A stretch of 32,000 nt of DNA, taken from NCBI GenBank assembly GCA_963575745.1, contig CAUYUJ010016345.1:74001-106000 (forward strand). Direction: 5' to 3'. The DNA is from Prorocentrum cordatum. Its lineage: Eukaryota > Sar > Dinophyceae > Prorocentrales > Prorocentraceae. Below are positions 1 through 8,849 of this stretch, one piece after another (position 1 is the stretch's first letter; every line of letters begins with the position of its first letter). A model generated the notes under the pieces. That model saw only the letters and a list, made by a program, of their open reading frames with translations. It was not told the DNA's origin and ran no database searches. Both the position numbers and the translations under genes were made by a program.

Positions 1-359
1 CGTAGTGTTCGGAGTCTGGCGGCCTTCGCGGAAAAGCGGTAAGAACACAGTCGGAGAAGCTAGTGCGTCACACTGAAAGTGAAAAGTCAAACATGCCCCG
101 TGACCAGATGGAGCTCGATCCCAATTGCCCACCGTTCTTTGAAAGTATGTATGTTTGGGTCTCTTGATTCCTTTACAGCTCAGGCACATTTCTGATTCCA
201 AGACTCGAACGTTTTTCCTGATTCCTTCCTGTTCTGGGAGCGATCGGAAACCCCATACACTTTCAATGCCTTCCCACTTCATGTGTAGACCCACTTCTTC
301 CGAACGATGGGTAGGGATATGCTGCTGAAGGCGTGAATGTGCAAAACAACACAATAGGG
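1..359. other. No recognised gene
   Basis: I see no protein-like open frame, RNA gene or strong repeat here. Base composition is more balanced than in the GC-rich blocks further on. It leads directly into the degenerate AGCATAGC repeat. Confidence 0.5.
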
Positions 360-690
360 TGCACCTTCACGCGGTGTCATGCTAATTACGCAAATCATAA
401 CACAACATAGCAACACATAACAGAACACCGCCTAGCATATAATGGCATTGCTGCGTTGTACACCATTGGCTAGCCTAGCACATTATGCGTGACATAGCGC
501 GGCGTAGCATAGCAACGCATAGCGTAGCACTGCGTCACATAACCGGTCACGGCACAGCATTGAACAGCATCGCGTAGCTTGGCATCTCATAGCTTAACGC
601 AGCATGGCATCGGATAGCCAATCATGATCTTAACACATATTTAGTTAGCATAGTTTTAGCAACGCATAGCACTGGCAACATCCGCGCACT
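360..690. repeat. Degenerate AGCATAGC-type short-period repeat
   Basis: Words such as AGCATAGC, CGTAGCAT, CGCATAGC and TAGCACTGC recur with an approximate 5-10 bp period and many substitutions. No unit is exact for long, so this looks like an old decayed satellite of pentamer-like AGCAT/TAGCA words. Nothing coding is visible across it. Confidence 0.7.
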
Positions 691-1211
691 GGACCGACGC
701 CTGGGACACGGCGCATCGGTTTGCGGCTCCCAGATAACGGTGATCTTCAAAGTTTGTTTGGCAAGCCTTAGTGTGGTGACAGGTATTGAAAGTGTGTTGG
801 TGTTTCAGCCGCTTGCCAGAGACATACGGATTTGCCCCCGCGCCGTACGATTGTTGTGGCCATTGCGCTTTGCGGTTTGGGATTGCACTTCTATTTCGAG
901 TGAGGGACGGGACCCCGCGGAAGGCCTCTTAGCGCGGCCTTTGGGCGAATTGAACTTGACGTTGGTTCTTGCCGATTCTCGCTTGTCTTTGGGGTGGGGG
1001 GCCTGGTCAGAGGCTGCCTTGGGGCTGTCGTGGAAGGGTTCTACGCCACCTTAGGATTGTCGGGAGTAGCTTGTGCGCTTCCTTCATCGCTGGGTCGCCG
1101 TCAGAAGCGGCCCGAAGCCAGCCTGGGGACATTTTGGAAGCAGGTATGAACCCTCCGCAGTGGAATTAGCCTGGCGAAGGACCCAACCATATGCAGTTGT
1201 GAGTAATGCTG
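691..1211. other. No supported gene before the minisatellite
   Basis: A 104-codon open frame at 740-1054 (+) and overlapping frames exist here. Their composition is not convincing, no domain is recognisable, and open frames are expected by chance in GC-rich DNA. I treat the stretch as non-coding or unassigned. Confidence 0.4.
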
Positions 1212-2605
1212 GTGTGAGTACCGTCTTCGGTGGATCTCCCTATGGGGCCACGAACCGTTTGAGGGGTGTGCCGAAATGGGTGTGGGGGCGGCATGCGAAC
1301 GTTGCCACTGGGGCCTTCGGTGGAGCTCCTTATGGGGCCACGAAACGTGTGAGGGGTGCACCGAAGTTGGTGTGGGGGCGGCATGCGAACGCAGCCACTG
1401 GGGCCTTCGGTGGAGCTCCCTGTGGGGCCACGAAACGTGTGAGGGGTGTGCCGAAATTGGTGTGGGGGCGGCATGCGAACGCAGCCACTGGGGCCTTCGG
1501 TGGAGCTCCCTATGGGGCCACGAAACGTGTGAGGGGTGTGCCGAAATGGGTGTGGGGGCGCATGCGAACCCAGCCACTGGGGCCTTCGGTGGAGCTCCCT
1601 ATGGGGCCACGAAACGTGTGAGGGGTGTGCCGAAATGGGTGTGGGGAGGCATGCGAACCCCACTGGGGCCTTCGGTGGAGCTCCCTATGGGGCCACGAAA
1701 CGTGTGAGGGGTGTGCCGAAATGGGTGGTGGGGAGGCATGCGAACCCTGCCACTGGGGCCTTCGGTGGAGCTCCCTATGGGGCCACGAAACGTGTGACGT
1801 GTAGTGGAACGAAAGGCATGCGAACCCTGCCACTGGGGCCTCCGGTGGAGCTCCCTATGGGGCCACGAAGCGTGTGATGGGTGTACCGAAATGGTGGTGG
1901 GGAGGCATGCGAACCCTGCCACTGGGGCCTTCGGTGGAGCTCCCTATGGGGCCACGAAACGTGTGAGGGGTGTGCCGAAATGGGTGGTGGGGAGGCATGC
2001 GAACCCTGCCACTGGGGCCTTCGGTGGAGCTCCCTATGGGGCCACGAAACGTGTGAGGGGTGTGCCGAAATGGGTGGTGGGGAGGCATGCGAACCAGCCA
2101 CTGGGGCCTTCGGTGGAGCTCCCTATGGGGCCACGAAACGTGTGAGGGGTGTGCCGAAATGGGTGGTGGGGAGGCATGCGAACCCTGCCACTGGGGCCTT
2201 CGGTGGAGCTCCCTATGGGGCCACGAAACGTGTGAGGGGTGTGCCGAAATGGGTGGTGTGGAGGCATGCGAACCCTGCCATTGGGGCCTTCGGTGGAGCT
2301 CCCTATGGGGCCACGAAACGTGTGAGGGGTGTGCCGAAATCGGTGGTGGGGGCATGCGAACCCTGCCACTGGGGCCTTCGGTGGAGCTCCCTATGGGGCC
2401 ACGAAACGTGTGAGGGGTGTGCCGAAATGTGTGGTGGGGAGCCCTGCCACTGGGGCCTTCGGTGGAGCTCCCTATGGGGCCACGAAACGTGTGAGGGGTG
2501 TGCCGAAATGGGTGGTGGGGAGGCATGCGAACCCTGCCAATGGGGCCTTCGGTGGAGCTCCCTATGGGGCCACGAAACGTGTGAGGGGTGTGCCGAAATC
2601 GGCGG
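1212..2605. repeat. 90-bp minisatellite, about 15 units
   Basis: A unit containing GGCCTTCGGTGGAGCTCC, CCACGAAACGTGTGAGG and GCATGCGAAC is repeated head to tail. The word GGCCTTCGG starts at about 1312, 1402, 1492, 1581, 1667, 1757, 1837, 1926, 2016, 2105, 2195, 2285, 2373, 2454 and 2544, with a decayed unit near 1212. Most spacings are 88-90 bp, with shortened units of 80, 81 and 86. The unit lacks stops in several frames on both strands and 90 is a multiple of three, so long open frames appear everywhere. In one plus frame the unit is Cys-rich (HETCEGCAEM); in another it is Gly/Ala-rich. Nothing shows which frame, if any, is translated. Units are highly similar, suggesting recent expansion or homogenisation. 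Confidence 0.95.
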
Positions 2606-2639
2606 TGATGATGATGATGACGATGATGATGATGATGAC

Positions 2640-2712
<73 letters not shown>
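2606..2712. repeat. (GAT)n microsatellite
   Basis: An almost pure GAT/ATG trinucleotide tract with a few GAC interruptions near its start directly follows the last 90-bp unit. Read in different frames it gives poly-Asp, poly-Met or, on the minus strand, poly-His and poly-Ser. These are products of the repeat rather than evidence of a protein. Confidence 0.97.
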
Positions 2713-3320
2713 GGAGGAGGGATGGGGGAGGAGGAGGAGGAGGACGAACGCGGGGCACCGTCTCTTCAAAACGAGGACCCAACACCACAGGATGGTTGGG
2801 AAGAACACAAGCATTGGGGAGCGCATGGTTTTTCAATGATCTTCGTTTTCCAGAAGGTTCCTGGACATGGTGCCTCGGAGGCGCTCTCAGGAGGACTTGA
2901 GGCGCGATCGAAAGGGGTCTTAGGGGCAACGGAGGGCCCCGCGGCATTAAAGAGCGGCCTTGGGGCAGTGTCGGAGCAGTCTTGCGACCATATGAGGCCT
3001 GCCGTGGACCATTTTGCCCCTTTCTTGAGATGGCTGTGGATCGTCCAGGGGAGCCTCCAAAAGATCTCGAGGGGGGCTTGGGGGGGTTCAGGCGCCATGG
3101 ACCATGAGCCGCTGCCATCATTACAAGAACTAGTAATTTCGGCCTCCGATTCCCAAACGCATTGACATCTAGAACGCAGAAACTATATCTCTCGATGGGC
3201 CCTTCGCGCGGGGACGCTGCAATACCTATACGACCGCCCTGCGGGCGATAAGGAGGTTGGGGGAAAATTGAGATCAAATGCCCACCCGGACTGACCTCCA
3301 GCCTGTCGCCTTGATCTCAG
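2713..3320. other. Unassigned sequence between microsatellites
   Basis: After a short GGA/GAG-rich stretch the sequence becomes ordinary. An open frame continues on the plus strand through the GAT tract to 3165, but I recognise no domain in it. The stretch is about 600 bp with no supported gene. Confidence 0.4.
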
Positions 3321-3411
3321 TTTTCTCTTTCTCTCTGTTTCTCTCTCTCTCTCTCTCTCTCTGTCTTTTGTTTTTCTCTCTCTCTCTCTCACTCTCTATC
3401 TCGCCCTCTCG
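3321..3411. repeat. CT-rich dinucleotide tract
   Basis: Imperfect (CT)n runs, broken by TTT and GTCTTTTG, span about 90 bp and leave a strongly pyrimidine-rich plus strand. It is a simple-sequence tract with no coding value. Confidence 0.95.
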
Positions 3412-3419
3412 ATCGCGCC

Positions 3420-4010
3420 CAGGCGCCGCAAAAATGAATTGATGGATTGGGTTGGGTGGATTGGATTGGATGGGGTAAGATGGATTGGATAAGAGGGGAT
3501 GGGTTGGATTGGAAGAGATGGATTGGATAAGATAAGATGGATTGGGTTGGCCCGCCGCAGGAGCAGAAACGAATGAATTGATGGATTGGGTTGGATGGAT
3601 TGGATTGGGTGGGATCAGATAAGATGGGGCAAGATGGGTTGGATAAGATAATATGGATTAGATTGGACAAGATGGATTGGATAAGCTAAGCTGGATTGGA
3701 TAAGAATGCCCACCGCAGGCGCCGACAAAAATGAGTTGATGGATTGGGTTGGGTGGGTTGCATTGGATGAGATAAGATGGATTGGATAAGATAAGATGGG
3801 TTGGATTTGAAAAAATGGGTCGGATACTGTAAGATGGGTTTGACTGGCCCGCCACAGGCGCAGAAACAAATGAATTGATGGATTGGGTTGGATGGATTGG
3901 ATTGGGTGGGATAAGATAAGATGGGGCAGAATAGGTTGGAAACTGTAATATGGATAGGATAGCATAAGCTGGATTGGAAACGAAAGACCGCCGCAGGCGC
4001 CGAAAAAAAT
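3420..4010. repeat. GGATT-type satellite with a higher-order unit
   Basis: Short words GGATT, GGATA and AAGAT recur throughout. On top of this, a longer anchor (an A-run, then ATGAATTGATGGATTGGG, preceded by CCGCAGGCGC-like sequence) recurs near 3425, 3555, 3715, 3855 and, truncated, 4000. This gives a higher-order period of roughly 130-160 bp. Each anchor is followed by a variable number of 5-bp words. The block ends about 40 bp before the spliced-leader-like sequence. Confidence 0.85.
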
Positions 4011-4052
4011 GATTTATGAAATTCTAGACGCTTCGCGTATCCCCACCAGCGA

Positions 4053-4089
4053 TCCGTAGTCCCCTTGGCTCAAGCCGCCCTGGCTCGAG
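4053..4089 (+). other. Tandem relics of the dinoflagellate spliced leader
   Basis: Positions 4053-4074 match the 22-nt dinoflagellate trans-spliced leader at 18 of 22 positions by my hand alignment. The first seven bases (TCCGTAG) and the last ten (TTGGCTCAAG) match, and all mismatches lie between them. The next 15 bases (4075-4089, ending TGGCTCGAG) match the leader's last 15 bases at 10 of 15. A leader followed by a truncated older leader is the published signature of trans-spliced mRNA that was reverse transcribed back into a dinoflagellate genome. The mismatches are mostly T or A to C, as expected of drift in GC-rich DNA. The orientation matches the downstream plus-strand open frame. Confidence 0.65.
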
Positions 4090-4132
4090 CCTAGAGCAGC
4101 AGGGCGCTCTCGCGGCGGCCGCGGCGGCCGCT

Positions 4133-5602
4133 GTGTCCTGGCGGGGTCACTGCTGGCGTGCCGATGACCCGGTGCAGGCGGCCGATCCCTGTCGGGAGGC
4201 GGCCTCCGCGGCAGCTCAGTGGCGGGAGGGCGGCGGCCGCGGCGGGGCGCTGCCGCCAAGCGCTGCTTGGCGCAGGTGGCTCCGCCCGCCTGGTGGGCAG
4301 GCGGCGCTTGCCGTGTCGCCAGCTGCTCGCCGTCGCCACCAGCGCACCGCGGCGGCCCAGAGGCAAGGGGGCGACCGTTTCTTCGGCGAGCGCCGCCAGG
4401 GGCCCGAGGTGCCCCCTGGGCTCGGGTTGGCGCTGCCCTCGGCCGCCGGCGCCGCTGGCGGCCTGTTGGACTGCGCCGCCACCGCGGTCGCTGCTAGCGC
4501 CGCCGCCGCCGCTGGCGCCGCCGCGGCGGCCGCGGCCTCCGCCGCTGCCGAGGCCGTCGCCGCGGCCAGCCGTGGCTGCCCCGCCGCGACCGCCGCCGCT
4601 GTGGCGCGCGCCGCGGCGCTGTCGCCTGCCGCCGCCGCCGCCGCGGCTGGCGTAGCGGCAGCCGCCGCGGCCGCCGCGGCGGGCCAGACCGACGGCGTCG
4701 ACGTCGGCGTGAAGAACGTGGAGGGGGCGGCGGAGGTGCAGGAGGCGATCGTGGAGGTCGGGCAGGAGCTGGGGCAGCAGCAGCAGCAGCAGCAGCAGCA
4801 GGTGCAGCAACGGCAGAGACATCATGTTGCCCCCCACTCGTACGAGCAGCAGCGGGAGCAGCAGCAGCAAGAGCAGCAGCAGCAGCAGTCCCCTGGTGAC
4901 AGACAGGAAGATGCACCCGAAAAGCCTCCAGCCAGCAGCAGTCCCTGTCCCCTAGTGACAGTCAGGAGCAGTCCCCTGGTGACAGCAGGAATATGTCCCT
5001 TGGCGACAGTCAGCAGCAACAGCAGCAGCAGCAACAGCAGCAGCATCCCCCTGGTGACAGCCCCCTGGTGTCAGCAGCAACAGCAGCAGCAGCAGTCCCC
5101 TGGTGATGCCCCCTGGTGCCAGTCAGAAAGTGCGGCCCTCTGCTGCACAGGGAACGCGCTCCCTTCTGGAGGCAGCATCGCGGCGATAGTTGGCAGCGCT
5201 GCAGAGGGTGTGCCCGTGCTCGGAGACGTTCCTCACAATTCTGACAGCCAGGAAGACGCTCCCGAAAGTGCGGCCTTCATCTGCAGAAGGAACGTGCCCC
5301 CTCCTGGAGACAGCATCGCGGCGGTCGTTGGCAGCGCTGCTGAGGGCGCGCCCGCGCTCGGAGACGCCCCTCCAAATTCTGACAGACAGGAAGAGGCATC
5401 CGAAAGTGCTGCCTTCAGCTGCAAATGGAACGCCCCCCTCTTGGAGACAGCATCGCGGCGACAGTTGGCAGCGCTGCAGAGGGCGCGCCCGCGCTCGGAG
5501 ATTTTCCTTACAATTCTGACAGTCAGGAAAGTGCATCCGAAAGTGCGGCCTTCAGCCGCAAAAGGAACGTGCCCCCTCCTGGAGACAGCATCGCGGCGAT
5601 AG
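4133..5602 (+). CDS. Ala-rich then Gln-rich repeat ORF, function unknown
   Basis: This 489-codon open frame begins just downstream of the spliced-leader relics. Residues 1 to about 190 are dominated by Ala with scattered Arg, Gly and Pro. A stretch with Asp/Glu/Val (around DGVDVGVKNVEGAAEVQEAI) precedes a Gln run, then Ser/Pro/Gln-rich sequence, and from about residue 330 a 46-residue repeat containing PPPGDSIAA, AEGAPALGD and NSDSQED. A one-base shift near 5430 moves the repeat into the next frame (5425-5877), so the frame is not maintained to the array end. No known domain is visible. It could be a degenerating retrogene or simply stop-poor GC-rich sequence. Only the leader relics and the mid-region argue for a gene; the start codon is uncertain. 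Confidence 0.35.
   Translation: MSWRGHCWRADDPVQAADPCREAASAAAQWREGGGRGGALPPSAAWRRWLRPPGGQAALAVSPAARRRHQRTAAAQRQGGDRFFGERRQGPEVPPGLGLALPSAAGAAGGLLDCAATAVAASAAAAAGAAAAAAASAAAEAVAAASRGCPAATAAAVARAAALSPAAAAAAAGVAAAAAAAAAGQTDGVDVGVKNVEGAAEVQEAIVEVGQELGQQQQQQQQQVQQRQRHHVAPHSYEQQREQQQQEQQQQQSPGDRQEDAPEKPPASSSPCPLVTVRSSPLVTAGICPLATVSSNSSSSNSSSIPLVTAPWCQQQQQQQQSPGDAPWCQSESAALCCTGNALPSGGSIAAIVGSAAEGVPVLGDVPHNSDSQEDAPESAAFICRRNVPPPGDSIAAVVGSAAEGAPALGDAPPNSDRQEEASESAAFSCKWNAPLLETASRRQLAALQRARPRSEIFLTILTVRKVHPKVRPSAAKGTCPLLETASRR
4776..4889 (+). repeat. CAG tracts of module 1
   Basis: Two CAG/CAA runs (about 4776-4802 and 4852-4889) flank a short unique stretch containing GTTGCCCCCCACTCG. The same arrangement recurs at 9879-9940 in module 2. 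In the open frame they encode poly-Gln. Confidence 0.9.
4890..5125 (+). repeat. CCCCTGGTGACAG minisatellite with CAG spacers
   Basis: The word CCCCTGGTGACAG and close variants (CCCTTGGCGACAG, CCCCTAGTGACAG, CCCCCTGGTGTCAG) recur many times, separated by CAGCAG runs. The same word is found at 10137-10310 and 10765-10965 in module 2. It resembles the CCCCTCCTGGAGACAG core of the 138-bp unit, so the two repeat types may share an origin. Confidence 0.75.
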
Positions 5603-6470
5603 TTGGCAGCGCCGCAGGGGGCGCGCCCGCGCTCGGAGACGCTCCTCCGAATTCAGACGTTCAGGGATTTGAATCCGAAAGTGCGGCCTTCAGCTGCAGC
5701 AGTTCTCTGGGGGAGCTCCAGCCTGCACAGGCGGTCGGCCGCAGCTGCGCGTCGGCCCCGCCCCCTCCTGGAGACCGGCAAGCTGGCGCCCCGTCCTGGC
5801 GGCAGTACCGCGGCGACAGTTGCGAGCGCTGCAGAGGGCGCGCCCGCGTTTGGAGACGCCCCCTCCCACAAATCTGAGAGTCAGGAGATCACATCGGAAC
5901 GCGCAGCCTTCAGCTGCAGCAGCCCCCCAGGCGAGCAACAGGTTGAAAAGGCGGTCGGTCGCGGCAGCGCGCCAGCCCGCCCCCCTCCCGGGGATAGGCA
6001 AGCAGGCGTTCCTACAGCGCCTCACCCCTATCAGCGCCCCTTGGGCAACGTCGTCGTAGAGGCAGGAGATGCGAGCGACAGCGCGCCCCCCCCCCCCTGA
6101 CAACAATATCGCGGCGACAGTCGGGAGTGCTCCAGAGGGCGCGCCCGCGCTCGGACACCTTCCTCGCACAATGGTTTCGCGTCGGAGCGCGCGCCCTTCA
6201 GCTGCAACAGTCCTCTGGGAAGTCTACAGGTGGCCGTCTGCCACAGCGCGCCAGTCCTTTCCCCTCCTGGAGATATGCAAGCAGGCGCCCCCACAGCCCC
6301 TCACCCCCATCAGCGCACCGGGGGCAGAGTCTTGGCGGAGGCCGAAGATGCGCCCGGAGTGGCGCCCATTCCCGGCGACGGCATCGCGGCGGCAGTTCGG
6401 AAGGCTGCAGAGGGGGCGCCCGAAAACGGAGACCCACCACACATAACAGAGAGCCAGGAGGACGCAAGTC
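5130..6470 (+). repeat. 138-bp (46-codon) repeat array, cluster 1
   Basis: About seven units share AGCATCGCGGCGAYAGT, GGCAGCGCTGCAGAGG, GCGCCCGCGCTCGGAGAC and GAAAGTGCGGCCTTCAGC. The GAAAGTG anchor lies at about 5264, 5402, 5539 and 5677, giving 137-138 bp spacing. Later units (about 5691, 5911 and 6199) are longer and carry an added segment with CTCACCCCYATCAGCGC. One frame reads as an acidic Ala/Pro repeat (PPPGDSIAA, AEGAPALGD); another reads as a basic repeat (LETASRRQLAALQRARPRSE). Both stay open over several units, so the coding frame cannot be decided from openness alone. Confidence 0.85.
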
Positions 6471-6479
6471 CAAGAGCGA

Positions 6480-7735
6480 CCGTCAGCTGCTACAGTTCCC
6501 GCGTCGGGGGTGCGAACGCAGGTGCGATTGACCGCGCTCCAGGGCATTCACGATTGGAGGGCTCGCCTGACTCCTGGATGTGCGCGCGGGCCACAGACGG
6601 GCGAGTCTTCGCAATCGGCGCAGACGCTCCGGCCGGCGCCCCCGAGGCCACCCCCGTGGCCGACGGCAGATACGGAGCCCGCTACCTGGAGAGCCTGGGG
6701 CTGTCGTTGCACTAGTTGAGGGCGAGACCCAGCGACGCCCCGCGGCGACTCCGCCCGCCGTCGCCCCCAGTTCGAAGCCCCCTCGCCGGGGAACGGGCCA
6801 GCATTGCAGAAGCAGGACAACGAGGCCATCCGCCAGCTTGTCGATAGAAATCCCTTCGCGCCAATTCGCCCTCCTTCCCCTGGCAGCGAGTCCGCCCGAG
6901 CGGACAGCGAACCGCGGCCACTCCCCCTCGAAGCCCGGGCCTCGCCGGGAAAGGCGACTCACGCCCCGAAAGAAACAGTGTCTGAGAACGTGCCTGCGCC
7001 CGGTGCGACCCGCGGCATTCCCGCATCTGGCGATAGTCTCGCGGCGACAGATGGGGGCGCGCCCGCGAGCGAGGACAGGCACAGGTCCGAAGGCGAACGC
7101 CAGCGAGAGGGGCTTGCCCCCGCATGCCACAGAGCAGCGCGCCTCTCTGCCCCAGCTGCCGGAGGCGACCCGGCCCCTGCCTGGCGGCCAACCGCGCGGC
7201 CCGCACCGATCCGAATGGCTTCGCCAGGCGACCTTGCCCCAGTAGCCGCCGCGCCGCGAGAAGCCATGGGCGACTCCGGCGGCGGGCCCAACCAGTCGGA
7301 ACTGTCGCAGAGTAGCGAGCGAGAGCAGCATGCGGACCAGGAGCCGGAAGAGCCCAGCGAGCAGGAGTTGCCCGCCGCTCGCGGGGGGGCGCGGAAGTGG
7401 CGCCAGCGCAGGAATCGGAGCAGGGGCATGAACAGGAACAGGCAACCACCCACCGCCACACTCCTGGCTGGCACTCAGCACCCCGGCCCCTCCCCCCCGG
7501 CAACGGCACGAGCTCGAGCGCCGAGGAGCGACGGCAGCGAGGCCGAAACGTTCTTCCAGCGCGTCTGCCCCCTGCCTGGCCCCTGCGACCGGCGACTTCC
7601 CAGCCCCCCCGCCGCCCCCGGGTCGAAACCTGGCCCCGAGAGGCCCTAGCGACGCCGACCGCGCAAGCGGGTCCGGCGCGCGGCAGACGACAGGCGGCGG
7701 ACGCAGCAGCAGCAGCAGCAGAAGCCCTCGCCCGA
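6480..7735 (+). other. Pro/Arg/Ala-rich open sequence, uncertain coding
   Basis: The longest plus frame (6804-7649, 281 codons) has a mixed charged composition (NEAIRQLVDRNPFAP near its start, later SELSQSSEREQHADQEPEEP). Around 7020-7075 it carries a decayed 138-bp-type unit (PASGDSLAATDGG, GAPASED). An overlapping minus frame (6712-7845) is longer but Arg/Ala-rich and looks like a shadow. I recognise no domain. It may be the low-complexity upstream part of the pseudogene that follows. Confidence 0.3.
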
Positions 7736-8247
7736 CTCCTGCGCGAGTGCCGTGCGGAAATTGACATCGAGCGCACGGTGCCAGAGCTCATCCGCGTGCT
7801 GCCGAACGGGGCCGTCCAGGAGGCCGTCCTGGATCTTGTCTTCACGTTCCCGGGCTCTGTTCAGCCCCTGTATATCGACGTGTCGATCCGCTGCCCGCAC
7901 GCGGCGCGCTATGCGCAAGCGCAGGCGAGCCCGGGCGACGCCGCCAACGCTGCCGTGGACGACAAGAGGCGGGCGGCGGTACGGGAGCGACGTGCTCACC
8001 GTCGCCCTGGAGTCACACGGGCGGCTTGCTGCCGGGACCCACCGGTCGCTGGAGAACCTCGCCACGCACGCTGGCTGCACCCCTGCGGGACTAGTGGGCT
8101 GCGCCCAGGCTGGTGCCGCGCTGGAGGGCTGCCCTGGAGCGCGCGGTCGCCCTTGCAGCAGCGGACATAGACCTGCTCTCGCTGGGCGCAGCCCCCACCG
8201 CCCAGCAGACGCGGGCGATGCACGGCCGCATTGCTAGCGCCTGGTAG
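7736..8247 (+). pseudogene. Broken retroelement-type C-terminal module, possibly nuclease-like
   Basis: A coherent protein can be followed through three frames. Frame one carries AEALARLLRECRAEIDIE, then AVLDLVFTFPGSVQPLYIDV and SIRCPHAARYAQA. Near 7975-7985 it moves to a second frame reading RRYGSDVLTVALESHGRLAA. Between about 8075 and 8110 it moves to a third frame reading WRAALERAVALAAADIDLLS, which ends at the TAG at 8245-8247. The order LDL, then DV, then DKRRRYG, then ALExxGR resembles the C-terminal region I recall following dinoflagellate reverse transcriptases, and is compatible with a PD-(D/E)XK-like nuclease fold. Both the family link and the nuclease idea are recollection and inference. 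The two frameshifts mark it as a decayed copy. Confidence 0.5.
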
Positions 8248-8299
8248 TCGTAGTATTTGTTGCATGCGGAGTGTGCGTCGTGTTTCGGCTGTGCCTTAG

Positions 8300-8302
8300 C
8301 AG

Positions 8303-8345
<43 letters not shown>
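8300..8345 (+). repeat. (CAG)n tract
   Basis: About 14 near-perfect CAG units lie between the two pseudogene fragments. On the minus strand they give poly-Leu or poly-Ala, and on the plus strand poly-Ser in the frame of the next fragment. Confidence 0.95.
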
Positions 8346-8346
<1 letters not shown>

Positions 8347-8348
8347 GC

Positions 8349-8816
8349 CGCGCCAAGGACCAGCCGCTGACCACCCCGCCTCGGGAAGCGAGGCGCGCCG
8401 CGCGCCATGGGCCGGAACCCTTGGACCCCGACACGGGACAGCAGTTGTATAAAACCAAAATCAGCGGCATCCAGTGGGGCCCCCCCGGGGAGACCCCTGG
8501 CAAGACGATGCAGCGGCTCTAAGCCACCCTGGGCGCGGTGTTCACAGGCGCTCGGCACGCGCTCGCCGAGCAGCAAGGGCGCACTCGACCCGCTACTGCA
8601 TGACCGGCAAACCTGTCTCAGCTTCCTGCGCTCCTTCGCAACCACAACTGCGATGCGCGGGCCATGAACGACGCGCTGGACCTCGGCGTCGATTGGGTTC
8701 AGTTGCGGCAGCGATACCTGAGTCGCAGTGACGGCGCGGGCAAGGGACGCCAGGTGACGAAGGGCCACTCTGGCAGCCGCCCTCCCAGGAAGGGCAAGAT
8801 GCAGTGGAAGCTATAG
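8349..8816 (+). pseudogene. Protein-like remnant with two in-frame stops
   Basis: One plus frame reads coherently from the CAG tract to a TAG at 8814-8816, interrupted by TAA at 8520-8522 and TGA at 8601-8603. Visible segments include PLDPDTGQQLYKTKISGIQW, ATLGAVFTGARHALAEQQGR, LPALLRNHNCDARAMNDALD and GVDWVQLRQRYLSR, ending in a Lys/Gly-rich basic tail (GKGRQVTKGHSG). The last part has the spacing of a helical domain followed by a basic tail. I do not recognise the family. A single reading frame running through both stops points to point-mutation decay rather than chance openness. Confidence 0.45.
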
Positions 8817-8849
8817 CACGGCGGGCGCGCCCGCCCTTGATTCACCCTA

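Noticed and set aside
740-1054. 104-codon plus frame with an ATG
   Set aside because: No recognisable domain, unremarkable composition, and a length expected by chance in GC-rich sequence.
1855-2826. 323-codon minus-strand frame with a long poly-His stretch
   Set aside because: It is the 90-bp minisatellite plus the GAT tract read backwards. All frames are open there and no non-repeat protein sequence supports it.
3420-4010. GGATTGGG repeats as telomeric or interstitial telomere DNA
   Set aside because: The words are GGATT/GGATA/AAGAT, not the TTTAGGG type expected for dinoflagellate telomeres.
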